Source: Streptomyces sp. SKN60
GTDB lineage: Bacteria; Actinomycetota; Actinomycetes; Streptomycetales; Streptomycetaceae
Assembly: GCF_026236535.1 (NCBI RefSeq)
Contig: NZ_JAHTMW010000006.1
Coordinates: 186,001 to 250,000, forward strand
DNA length: 64,000 nt
Direction: 5' to 3'
Below, piece after piece: positions 34,838 to 42,190 of the stretch. Every line of letters starts with the position of its first letter. The stretch's first letter is position 1. The notes beneath the pieces were generated by a model, which searched no databases, was not told the DNA's origin, and saw only the letters and a list, made by a program, of their open reading frames with translations. The translations under genes were made by a program, and so were the position numbers.

Positions 34838-36139
34838 ATGATCGTCACGCCAGCTGTCCGTCATACCGCCGCCGGTGCCGCGGCGCTGCTGCTCGCCCTG
34901 CCGGTCCCGTACGCCCCGGCGGCCCTCGCCGCGCCGGTCCATACGCCGGTCACCGCACCGGCCACCGCGCCGCTCGACGCCTCCGGCCGGGTCGCCGAGC
35001 CCACCCCGCCGGCCCGGCACTTCGTCGATCCGGCGCGGCTCGGGCGCCCCGGCACCCAGGTGCAGACGCTGCGGGGCGCGCCGGCGGTGCCGTCCCTGAG
35101 CGCGCTCTCCTGGGTGGTGGCGGACGCCTCAACGGGTGATGTCCTGGCGGCCCGCAACGCGCACAAGCCGCTGCCGCCGGCCAGCACCCTGAAGACTCTG
35201 TTCGCGCTCACGGCGCTGCCCGGTCACGACCCCGACGAGCGGCATCTGGTCAGCGACGCCGAGCTGACCGGCATCGGCGAGGGCAGCAGCCTGGTGGGGC
35301 TGAAGGAGGGCTACACCTACAAGGTGTCGGACCTGTGGAACGGGGTGTTCCTCAGCTCCGGGAACGACGCGGTGCACGTCCTCGCCGCCATGAACGGCGG
35401 CTGGTCGGCGATGTCCAAGAAGATGCAGGCGAAGGCCCGCGCCCTGGGCGCCCGCGACACCCACGTGGTCTCCCCCGACGGCTACGACGCGCCGGGCCAG
35501 GTCTCGTCCGCGTACGACCTGGCGCTCTTCGGCCGGGCCGGGCTGCAGGATCCGCAGTTCACCCGCTACTGCTCGACCCGGTACGCCGACTTCCCGGCCG
35601 GCTCGTGGTCGTACGGCATCGCCAACACCAACCGGCTGCTGACCGGCGAGAGCGGGGTGGACCGCTATCCGGGTCTCATCGGCGTGAAGAACGGCTACAC
35701 GAGCAATGCGGGCAACACCCTGATCGCGGCGGCCAAGCGCGGCTCGCGGACCCTGGTGGTGTCGGTGATGAACCCGCAGGGCGGCGGCGGGCTCGCGGTG
35801 TACGAGGAGGCCAGGGAGCTGCTCGACTGGGGCTTCGCGGCGGCCGGGAAGGTGGAGCCGGTCGGCTCGCTGCAGCCCGCGGCCCGTGAGTCAGCCCGGC
35901 CGGCGAAGGCCGGGGAGCGGCCGGTCCTGCGCGCGCAGGCCGGTCCGCAGGCGAAGGACCCGCTGCGCACGCTCGCCGCGAGCGGCGGGGTGCACGGCGC
36001 GGCCGCCGCCCGTACTGCCGCCAAGGACGCGGCGCCGTCCGGCACCGCGGCCGGCCTGCCGCTCGCCCTGGTCGGGGCGGCGCTCGGCGGTGCGCTCTCG
36101 CTCTGGCTGTGGCGCCGCTTCGGGGCCCGCGGCAACTGA
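34838..36139 (+). CDS. dacA: D-alanyl-D-alanine carboxypeptidase (low-molecular-weight PBP)
   Basis: 433 residues. A signal peptide (1-32) precedes a serine peptidase domain with all three motifs: S116-TLK119, S174-G-N176 and K284-N-G286. A C-terminal helix (about 407-424, LPLALVGAALGGALSLWLW) anchors it in the membrane, with a Pro/Ala-rich spacer before it. It trims the terminal D-Ala from peptidoglycan stem peptides, limiting cross-linking. Start ATG at 34838. It is divergent from the channel-like gene across a 206-base region holding short CCGTCCGACAC direct repeats. Confidence 0.92.
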   Translation: MIVTPAVRHTAAGAAALLLALPVPYAPAALAAPVHTPVTAPATAPLDASGRVAEPTPPARHFVDPARLGRPGTQVQTLRGAPAVPSLSALSWVVADASTGDVLAARNAHKPLPPASTLKTLFALTALPGHDPDERHLVSDAELTGIGEGSSLVGLKEGYTYKVSDLWNGVFLSSGNDAVHVLAAMNGGWSAMSKKMQAKARALGARDTHVVSPDGYDAPGQVSSAYDLALFGRAGLQDPQFTRYCSTRYADFPAGSWSYGIANTNRLLTGESGVDRYPGLIGVKNGYTSNAGNTLIAAAKRGSRTLVVSVMNPQGGGGLAVYEEARELLDWGFAAAGKVEPVGSLQPAARESARPAKAGERPVLRAQAGPQAKDPLRTLAASGGVHGAAAARTAAKDAAPSGTAAGLPLALVGAALGGALSLWLWRRFGARGN

Positions 36140-36262
36140 CCCGCCCACCGCGCCCGCCCCCGTCCGGCACGGTTCGGCGGGCGCCGTACGGTCCGGGCCC
36201 CAGCATGTCCGAAGGCCGCCGGGACGAACCCGCGCGGCCCCCGGACGGAGCGGGGAGCGGGC

Positions 36263-36892
36263 ATGGGAGTGGGAACGGGGACGGGAATGCGGACGGGCAG
36301 GTACGCTGCGGAGGTGGCGGACCGGTTCCGGGCGGTGAACGGGGTCCATCCGATGACGGCCGAGGACGACGCCTATGTGGACCGGCAGTTCGTGCCGCTC
36401 GATCGGCTGTGCGCCGCGCTCGGCCGGGAGGCTAACGAGGCACGGCGGCTGATGCTGGACGGGCTGCTGCCGCTGCCCGGCTATCTGCGCTCGGACGGTA
36501 CGCAGATGGTGCCGCGCGATCTGTTCGCGCTCGCGGCGGAGGCGGGCGGGCCGGAGCGGCTGCGGGACTGGTTCACGGAGCACTGGGCGGACCCGGCCGA
36601 GGGCGAGGACGAGTGGGCGGCGTATCTGAGTGGTCAGTACGTGTGTCTGCACCGGGTCGCGCCGGACACGATCCGCCGCAAGGGCGAGCTGACGGCGGCG
36701 ATCGCCTCGGCCGTCGCGGCGCCGCGGCCGGACGTGCCGCTGTGGGCGGCGGCGCTGCACGCGCTGGTGGACGAGCTGGACGCGCTCGAACCGGACTTCG
36801 CGCCCTACGACCGGCTCCGCTTCGGTGGCCCGACCTCGCGCGACACCTGGGTGGACGCCGTACGCGCCCGGTTCCCGCGCGTCGCGAGGTGA
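36263..36892 (+). CDS. DUF6058-like protein
   Basis: 209 residues, soluble, no signal. Central segments (PMTAEDDAYVDRQFVPLDRLCAAL, then PLPGYLRSDGTQMVPRDLFALA and AYLSGQYVCLHRVAP) match what I recall of a Streptomyces family annotated as DUF6058, sometimes found near natural-product genes. The role is unknown, and no biosynthetic genes lie beside it here. The start is uncertain: ATG 36263 follows GGGGAG, while ATG 36287 (MRTGRYAAEV) would remove a Gly/Thr-rich stretch. Confidence 0.65.
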   Translation: MGVGTGTGMRTGRYAAEVADRFRAVNGVHPMTAEDDAYVDRQFVPLDRLCAALGREANEARRLMLDGLLPLPGYLRSDGTQMVPRDLFALAAEAGGPERLRDWFTEHWADPAEGEDEWAAYLSGQYVCLHRVAPDTIRRKGELTAAIASAVAAPRPDVPLWAAALHALVDELDALEPDFAPYDRLRFGGPTSRDTWVDAVRARFPRVAR

Positions 36893-36945
36893 CCGGAGCG
36901 CTCCCCTCGGACGTCCCCCTCAGAGGTCCTGCTCAGACGTCCTGC

Positions 36946-37290
36946 TCAGACGTCCCGCTCGTCCGGGCGCGGCCGTTCGTCGCCCCGCAGATGACGGCGC
37001 GACCAGCGCACGAGGAGCCGGAGCAGACAGAGCAGGGTGAGGACCCATACGGCGGCGAAGGCCCAGACGAGGGCCGTGGCACCGTTGGCGACCGCGACCA
37101 CGAGGAGCACCATCGCCATGGGCCCGAGCAGGGCCACCGCGGGCCCGGCGAACCGCCCCGATCCGAGCCGGGCCCGCAGCCGGGTGCGGCCGGCCCCGAG
37201 GGCCCGGGCGAACCCGGAGTCCGCGGCGAGGTCCTCCTCGATCTCCGCGAGGATCCGCCGCTCGCGGGGCGAGAGTTGTGCGCCGCCCAT
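36946..37290 (-). CDS. DUF3040 family membrane protein
   Basis: 114 residues. The N-terminal motif LSPRERRILAEIEEDLAAD is the hallmark of DUF3040. Two membrane helices follow (about 50-66, AVALLGPMAMVLLVVAVA, and 70-92), and the C-terminus is basic and cytoplasmic. The ATG at 37290 has GGAGGT seven bases upstream; a GTG three codons earlier overlaps that site and was rejected. Function unknown; the family is widespread and small in actinobacteria. Confidence 0.85.
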   Translation of the reverse strand: MGGAQLSPRERRILAEIEEDLAADSGFARALGAGRTRLRARLGSGRFAGPAVALLGPMAMVLLVVAVANGATALVWAFAAVWVLTLLCLLRLLVRWSRRHLRGDERPRPDERDV

Positions 37291-37336
37291 CCTCGACACC
37301 TCCCGCAGGGTAGCCGCGCATGACGCTACTCGGCGG

Positions 37337-37588
37337 CTACCCCACGGCTCCGCGCCGAACCGCCGCCTTCATCAGCGGCACGGGAGGCGCCGGCGGCGCC
37401 GTGTACCGCTCGGCGGCGCGGACGGCGGCGCCGGCGTTGCGCTCCCCCATGAGGACACACAGCGTGTACGCGGTGTCCTCGAACCGCCGGCGCGCCGCGA
37501 GGTCGTGCGGCCGGGCCAGGACCAGCCGTTCCTGCGTGCGGTAGCTGCGCAGCAGACGGGCGATCGTGTTGCGGTCGGGGAGCAGCAT
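37337..37588 (-). CDS. DUF5133-like small protein
   Basis: 83 residues. Residues MLLPDRNTIARLLRSYRTQ, ARRRFEDTAYTLCVLMGER and the following AVRAAERY fit a Streptomyces family I recall as DUF5133, a short helical protein of unknown role. The ATG at 37588 follows AGGAGG closely, which rules out a longer reading to 37684. It is 47 bases downstream of the DUF3040 start on the same strand but the two are probably separate small genes. Confidence 0.75.
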   Translation of the reverse strand: MLLPDRNTIARLLRSYRTQERLVLARPHDLAARRRFEDTAYTLCVLMGERNAGAAVRAAERYTAPPAPPVPLMKAAVRRGAVG

Positions 37589-37737
37589 CCGGTCCTCCTG
37601 GTGCGTGCCTGGCCCCCCCCCGTGATTCCCCCATGGTGGGGTCACTCGGTCACCCGCGCGAGCGAAGTCGTCACCGTCCGTCACGGGCGGTGGTTCGCCC
37701 GGGTGCGCGGGCCCCGGGATTGGCGGAAGGTCGAGAC

Positions 37738-38775
37738 ATGAACCCGAGCGAGCGGTTGCGCGTGGTGGTCACCGGCGCCACCGGGAACGTGGGGACCAGT
37801 GTGGTGCGCGCCCTGGTGCGCCAGTCCCGGGTCGGTTCGGTGCTCGGTCTGTCCCGGCGCCGGCCCGGGCTCGACCTGGAGCGCGCCGAGTGGGCGGAGG
37901 CCGACCTCTCCCTGGAGGGTGACGAGCCGCGGCTCGCGCAGTACGTGGCGGACGCCGACGCGGTGGTGCACCTGGCCTGGCGGTTCGGGCCGACGCACGA
38001 TCCGGTGACGACCTGGCGCACCAATGTGCTCGGCACGGTGCGGGTGCTCGACGCGGTGGCGGCGGCCCGGGTGCCGGTCCTGGTGTGCGCCTCGTCGGTG
38101 GGCGCCTACTCCCCCGGGCCGGGCGACGGGGCGCCGGTGTCGGAGTCGTGGCCGACGCACGGCTGGCCGGGCGCCGCGTACACCCGCGAGAAGGCGTACG
38201 TGGAACGCCTCCTGGACACCTTCGAGCGGGACCATCCGCAGACCCGGGTGGTGCGGATGCGGCCGGCCTTCCTCTTCAAGGAGGAGGCGGCGAGCGAGCA
38301 GCGGCGGATCTTCGCGGGCCGCTGGGTGCCGGGTCAGCTGTTCCGGCCGGAGCTGCTGCCGCTGCTCCCCGAGGTGCCGGGGCTGCGCTTCCAGACGCTG
38401 CACACGGAGGACGCGGCGGACGCGTACGTACGGGCGCTGCTGCGCGATGTGCGGGGCGCGTTCAACCTGGCCGCCGAGCCGGTGGTGGACGGGAAGCTGC
38501 TCGGCGCCCTGTTCGGGGCGCGGCGGGTGCGGGTGCCGGTCCCCGCGGTGCGCGGGGCGCTCTCGGCGGCCTGGCGGCTGCGGGTGGCGCCGGCCGATCC
38601 GGGGCTGCTCGACGCGGTGCTCCGGCTGCCGCTGATGGCGACCGACCGGGCCCGCCGGGAGCTGGGCTGGGTGGCGGCCAGGACCTCGGTGGAGGCCCTG
38701 GAGGCGTTCCTGCGCGGGGTACGGGCCGGGGGCGGCGACGCGACCGAGCCGCTGGCCGGCCGCCGCTTCGGCTGA
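37738..38775 (+). CDS. NAD-dependent epimerase/dehydratase (extended SDR)
   Basis: 345 residues. The NAD-binding loop VVVTGATGNVGTSVV starts at about residue 8; the catalytic pair is Tyr-x3-Lys in YTREK near 143, with a Ser in CASSVGAY at about 120. The C-terminal half is the substrate domain of extended SDRs and includes LRFQTLHTEDAADAYV. It may act on a sugar nucleotide or another hydroxyl-bearing substrate, which cannot be told. ATG at 37738 follows GGAAGG. Convergent with the GST-like gene. Confidence 0.85.
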   Translation: MNPSERLRVVVTGATGNVGTSVVRALVRQSRVGSVLGLSRRRPGLDLERAEWAEADLSLEGDEPRLAQYVADADAVVHLAWRFGPTHDPVTTWRTNVLGTVRVLDAVAAARVPVLVCASSVGAYSPGPGDGAPVSESWPTHGWPGAAYTREKAYVERLLDTFERDHPQTRVVRMRPAFLFKEEAASEQRRIFAGRWVPGQLFRPELLPLLPEVPGLRFQTLHTEDAADAYVRALLRDVRGAFNLAAEPVVDGKLLGALFGARRVRVPVPAVRGALSAAWRLRVAPADPGLLDAVLRLPLMATDRARRELGWVAARTSVEALEAFLRGVRAGGGDATEPLAGRRFG

Positions 38776-38794
38776 GCTCGCCCGCGGCGTCCGT

Positions 38795-39721
38795 TCAGGC
38801 GGCGCGGGCGGCCGCCCAGTCGACGATCCGCATGGCGGCGCCGGCGGCCTCCCGGCCCTGGCAGTGGGCGTGGTGCCGGGCGAGCAGGGCGTCGATGTCG
38901 AGGTGCCGGCCGAAGGCGGGGTGTCCGGCGAGCCGGGTGGCGTAGGCCCAGAGGGTGGGATGGCCGGCGATCCGCTCGGTGGCGGCGGCGTCGAGGTGCC
39001 AGCGGTGGACGGTGTCGAGCTGGACGAGGGTGACCCAGACGGTGATGTCGGCGGCGGTGAGCGTGTCGCCGAGGACGTACGGGCGCCGGGCGAGGCGGCG
39101 TTCCAGGGCGCCGAGGGCGGCGAAGAGCACGGTGAGCGGGTCGTGGTGGGCGGCGGTGTAGTCGAGGCCGAGTTCGCCGGCGCGCTGGGCGGCGGCGCCG
39201 ACGCCGCGGGCGCACAGGTCGGTGACGGCGCGGAGCTCGTCCGCCCGGTCCTCGGGAAGGAGTTCGGGGCCGTCGCCGCGGAACCGCAGGGCGAGGTCGC
39301 GCCGGATGTCGGGGGTGTGGGTGGACACGATCCGTCCGGTCCAGCCGTCGCTGAGCACGGGCGCGGCGGCGGGTCCGCGGTAGAGGTGGGCGCTGGCCTC
39401 GTAGAGCGGGCGGAGCGCGGTGTAGCCGCCGTCGGGGGTGTCGGGGAGGGCGGGCAGCAGCCGCAGCGGGAGGGTGGCGTCGAGGCCGAGGAGGGCGTGG
39501 GTGACGGCGACGCCCAGACAGTCGGGGTCGGCCGGTGCGAGGTGCAGCCGGTAGCGGTGCGGGACGGGGTAGTGGCCGCTGCGTACGTCGCGGCCGATCC
39601 GGCCGCGGAAGTCCCGGTCGGCGGTGGCGGGGACGATCGACGGCACGGCGGAGGAGATGGCGGAGGAGATGGCGGAGGGGACGGCAGAGGGGACGGCAGA
39701 GGGCGGGACTACGGCGGACAT
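38795..39721 (-). CDS. GST-like protein related to glutathionyl-hydroquinone reductases
   Basis: 308 residues. The C-terminal GST helical domain is clear (RRLARRPYVLGDTLTAADITVWVTLVQLD at about 205-233 and following). The N-terminal half resembles Xi-class GST/YqjG proteins (DVRSGHYPVPHRYRLHLAPADPDC) but lacks the CPW/CPF-A-H-R active-site cysteine motif, so thiol chemistry is uncertain. The first 25 residues are a Ser/Ala/Pro repeat (SAVPSA, SAISSA) encoded by tandem repeats. ATG at 39721 follows AGGGAG. A leader peptide gene ends 142 bases upstream on the same strand, suggesting attenuation control. Confidence 0.75.
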   Translation of the reverse strand: MSAVVPPSAVPSAVPSAISSAISSAVPSIVPATADRDFRGRIGRDVRSGHYPVPHRYRLHLAPADPDCLGVAVTHALLGLDATLPLRLLPALPDTPDGGYTALRPLYEASAHLYRGPAAAPVLSDGWTGRIVSTHTPDIRRDLALRFRGDGPELLPEDRADELRAVTDLCARGVGAAAQRAGELGLDYTAAHHDPLTVLFAALGALERRLARRPYVLGDTLTAADITVWVTLVQLDTVHRWHLDAAATERIAGHPTLWAYATRLAGHPAFGRHLDIDALLARHHAHCQGREAAGAAMRIVDWAAARAA

Positions 39722-39863
39722 GGTTCTCCCTGGGTGCTCGGTGCTGGGTCACGGCGCGGCGGACCCGCGGGGCGGCACGGTGGACGGCCACGCCGGTTCG
39801 GGGCGCGCGGAGGCAGCAGAGATACGGGAAGGAGTGCGGGACCGGGGCGGGGGCGGCGGGCCG

Positions 39864-39974
39864 CTACGCGGCGCTGCAGACCCGCAGCAGGTCGATGTGG
39901 CGGCGCGAGGTCAGGTCCAGGGGGCGGGGCGGGCGGACGGTGTGCGTCCGGTCCTGCGCGGTCGCGGCTCCCAT
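39864..39974 (-). CDS. Leader peptide of the RRHID-LLRVCSA type
   Basis: 36 residues starting MGAATAQDRT and ending SRRHIDLLRVCSAA. The end RRHIDLLRVCSA matches short leader peptides I recall as common upstream of sulfur-metabolism genes in Streptomyces (typical endings RRHVDLxRVSSALC). The ATG at 39974 follows AGGTAGGG. The Cys near the C-terminus is where ribosome stalling on scarce Cys-tRNA would act. The GST-like gene starts 142 bases further on, leaving room for an attenuator with short GC-rich inverted repeats. It is too short for usual gene callers. Confidence 0.75.
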   Translation of the reverse strand: MGAATAQDRTHTVRPPRPLDLTSRRHIDLLRVCSAA

Positions 39975-40001
39975 GGTTCCCTACCTGTTCACTCGGGTTT
40001 C

Positions 40002-40023
40002 CCGCTCCCGAGTCTGGGAGCGG
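40002..40023. promoter_or_regulatory. Hairpin in the divergent leader peptide / rrf2 region
   Basis: CCGCTCCC and GGGAGCGG form a perfect 8-base stem with a 6-base loop between the leader peptide start (39974) and the rrf2 start (40106). It may be an operator or a 5' mRNA structure of either gene. Confidence 0.4.
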
Positions 40024-40096
40024 CGGCACCCGCGCGTCAAGGGGTGGGAAGGCGGCGCTCGGAGCACGGCGAGGGCGAGGGGGCGCGCCTATGCAT

Positions 40097-40114
40097 AATG
40101 CGCGTATGCGCATT
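40097..40114 (+). promoter_or_regulatory. Operator over the leaderless rrf2 start
   Basis: AATGCGC (40097-40103) and GCGCATT (40108-40114) form a perfect inverted repeat with a GTAT spacer; the ATG of rrf2 at 40106 lies inside the repeat. CATAAT at 40094-40099 is a -10-like hexamer six bases before the ATG, so transcription may start at the initiation codon. Autorepression is likely. Confidence 0.5.
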
Positions 40115-40564
40115 TCAGCCAGGGCCGACTACGCGGTGCGGGCCGCCCTCCAGCTCGCCGCGGCCCGGGACTCCGGGCCGGTGAAGGCCGAGGCGATCGC
40201 CGAGGTCCAGGGGATCTCCCACAAGTTCCTGGAGGGCATCCTCGGCGACATGCGCAAGGGCGGTCTGGTGCAGAGCCAGCGCGGCGGCAAGGGCGGCTAC
40301 TGGCTGGCGAAGCCGGCCGAGGACATCTCCGTGGCGGACGTGATCCGCTGCGTCGAGGGGCCGCTGGTGTCGGTGCGCGGGGTCCGGCCGCCGGAGCTGT
40401 CGTACACCGGACCCGCGGAGTCCCTGCTCACCCTGTGGGTCGCGCTGCGGGCCAACGTGCGCCAGGTGCTTGACGGCGTCTCGCTGGCCGAGCTCGCCTC
40501 CGCGCAGCTGCCGCCCGAGGTGGTGGCGCTCGCGGAGGACCCGGAGGCCTGGACCAACCCCTGA
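40106..40564 (+). CDS. Rrf2 family transcriptional regulator, CymR-like
   Basis: 152 residues. The winged helix (MRISARADYAVRAALQLAAA, ISHKFLEGILGDMRKGGLV, QRGGKGGYWLAKPAE) is textbook Rrf2. Only one Cys (near residue 78) is present, so it lacks the three-Cys Fe-S ligands of IscR/NsrR and resembles CymR, the cysteine-metabolism repressor. A start ATG at 40106 is overlapped by an inverted repeat; an in-frame ATG at 40091 is less likely. Neighbours, a leader peptide on one side and an SfnB-like gene on the other, fit a sulfur-starvation regulon. Confidence 0.88.
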   Translation: MRISARADYAVRAALQLAAARDSGPVKAEAIAEVQGISHKFLEGILGDMRKGGLVQSQRGGKGGYWLAKPAEDISVADVIRCVEGPLVSVRGVRPPELSYTGPAESLLTLWVALRANVRQVLDGVSLAELASAQLPPEVVALAEDPEAWTNP

Positions 40565-40598
40565 CGAGGGACCTTCGGTACCGCTCGTCCACTCTCCG

Positions 40599-40646
40599 CG
40601 ATCCCGATCCCGATCTCGATCCCGGTCCCGGTCCCGGTCCCGGTCT
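40599..40646 (+). repeat. Tandem hexamer repeat
   Basis: Eight consecutive copies of CGRTCY (first CGATCC, later CGGTCC and CGGTCT) lie between rrf2 and the SfnB-like gene. Copy number is likely variable between strains. No known function. Confidence 0.8.
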
Positions 40647-40707
40647 CCGAGATTCCGGCGTCCGCGATGCGGACGCCTGTTGGGGCCCGGGCGGACCCTC
40701 TGCCACT

Positions 40708-40739
40708 ATCCCTACTAATCCAGTGGGGATACTAGGGAT
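40708..40739 (+). promoter_or_regulatory. Inverted repeat upstream of the SfnB-like gene
   Basis: ATCCCTA (40708-40714) and TAGGGAT (40733-40739) are perfect arms with an 18-base spacer, ending 13 bases before the GTG start. A second pair CCACT (40703) and AGTGG (40722) is nested with it. A likely operator, possibly for the adjacent Rrf2 protein, although its arms differ from the repeat at the rrf2 start. Confidence 0.45.
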
Positions 40740-40752
40740 CATGTGAGGTGAC

Positions 40753-42012
40753 GTGAGAACGCCGAAGAAGTCCGCACTGCGCACCGCCTCCGCGCCGGCC
40801 GGGGGCCTGCCCGCCGACCGCCGCGCCGACGACGCGATCTGGCCCCGCGTCACCCACGAGGTCGCCGACGACCTGGCCGTGGACGCCGTGTCCCGGGACC
40901 GGGCCGGCCTCGCCCCGTACGACGAGGTCGCCCGGCTCCAGGAGGCCGGACTGCCCGCGCTGCTCACCGCGCCCGGGCCGCTCGGCCGCGGCGCCGACTG
41001 GCGCACCGCCTGCGCGGTGGTCCGGGAGATCTCCGCCGCCGACGGCTCGGTGGGCGAACTCCTGGCCCACCACTGCGTGTTGTCCTGGACCTCCCGTTTC
41101 CTCGGCGCCCCGGCCGGACCGCGCTCGCTCGACTCCCGTACCGCCAAGGAGCGTTGGCTGCTCGCGGGCGCCGTCGAGCCGCCGCGCCCGGAGCCCGGCC
41201 GGCCCGGACTCGCCCTCACCCCGGCGGGCGGCGGCGGGTATCTGCTCGACGGACGGGGCGCCTTCGCCTCCGCCGTCACGGTGGCCGACCGGCTCGTCGT
41301 CGGGGCCCGCTGTACGGAGACGGGTGACCTGCTCCTGGTCCTGGCCGACCCGGCCCACCCCGCCGTGACCGCCGAGCCGTGCGCCGAACGCGTGGGCCAG
41401 CGCCTCGCCGGCGCCGGCACCGTCGCCTTCGAGCGGCTGCCGGTCGGCCCCGGGAACGTCCTCGGCACCCTCCCCCGCGACGAGCACACCGTCGCCCCCT
41501 ACGCGACCCTCGCCCCGCTCGCCCTGCGGCTCCTCCTGGTCCATGTGGCGCTCGGCATCGCCGAGGGCGCGCTCGCCGAAGCTCGCGACGTGAGCCGGGC
41601 CGGCCTGGCGGCCGCGCCGCACGCGGCCGATCCGGCGGCCGGCGACGACCCCTATCTGCTGCGCGCCTACGGGGAGTTGGCCACCTCCGCGCACACCGCG
41701 GCCGCGGTGGTCGAGCGCGCGACCGACGCCCTGGCGCGCGGGCTGCTCGCCGAACGCCTCCTCGACGTCGAGGAGCGCTCCGACATCGCCGTCCTCGTTG
41801 CCGCGGCCGAGACCGTCGCACACCCCGCGGCCCTCGACATCACCACCCGGATACTCCAGCTCGTCGCCCCGGCCGGCCCGCCCCCCGGCTTCGACCGCTT
41901 CTGGCGCAACGCCCGCGCCCTCACCGCCCCGGTCCCACCCGACCACCGCCTGCGCGACATCGGCGACCACTACCTGAACGGCACGCACGCCAGGCTCACC
42001 CTTCTGGCGTAG
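40753..42012 (+). CDS. Acyl-CoA dehydrogenase-fold flavoprotein, SfnB/DszC-like
   Basis: 419 residues of the acyl-CoA dehydrogenase fold. The layout, an N-terminal helical part (VTHEVADDLAVDAVSRDRAG), a middle beta domain (GYLLDGRGAFASAVTVADRLVVGA) and a C-terminal helical domain (ITTRILQLVAPAG), matches the SfnB/DszC subgroup, which uses reduced flavin and oxygen to cleave or activate organosulfur compounds rather than acyl-CoA. The usual catalytic Glu of true acyl-CoA dehydrogenases is not evident. GTG at 40753 follows GAGGTGA. Role in scavenging sulfur is inferred from subgroup and neighbours. Confidence 0.75.
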   Translation: MRTPKKSALRTASAPAGGLPADRRADDAIWPRVTHEVADDLAVDAVSRDRAGLAPYDEVARLQEAGLPALLTAPGPLGRGADWRTACAVVREISAADGSVGELLAHHCVLSWTSRFLGAPAGPRSLDSRTAKERWLLAGAVEPPRPEPGRPGLALTPAGGGGYLLDGRGAFASAVTVADRLVVGARCTETGDLLLVLADPAHPAVTAEPCAERVGQRLAGAGTVAFERLPVGPGNVLGTLPRDEHTVAPYATLAPLALRLLLVHVALGIAEGALAEARDVSRAGLAAAPHAADPAAGDDPYLLRAYGELATSAHTAAAVVERATDALARGLLAERLLDVEERSDIAVLVAAAETVAHPAALDITTRILQLVAPAGPPPGFDRFWRNARALTAPVPPDHRLRDIGDHYLNGTHARLTLLA

Positions 42013-42085
42013 GCCGGGTCCGCCGGATCCGGCCGGATCGGGCGGACCGCACCGGGCCGCGTCGGGACCGATGGCACGGCGGGTC

Positions 42086-42099
42086 GGGCCGTCCGGCCC
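42086..42099 (+). promoter_or_regulatory. OsdR/DevR-like palindrome upstream of usp
   Basis: GGGCCGTCCGGCCC has perfect 6-base arms. It lies 92 bases before the universal stress protein gene and resembles the GC-rich boxes of the hypoxia regulator OsdR/DevR, whose targets include usp genes in Streptomyces. Such GC palindromes also arise by chance in this genome. Confidence 0.35.
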
Positions 42100-42190
42100 T
42101 GTCGGAGGGCGGACGATGGGCCCAAGCTGGACTCAGCGGGTCGCCGACCGGCGGCGGGCCGCACGCCGAACCGATGACGGAGGCAGCCTG

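Noticed and set aside
38864..40105. Upstream extension of the rrf2 reading frame
   Set aside because: It runs antisense through the GST-like gene and leader peptide and has noise composition; Rrf2 proteins start at MRISARADYAV.
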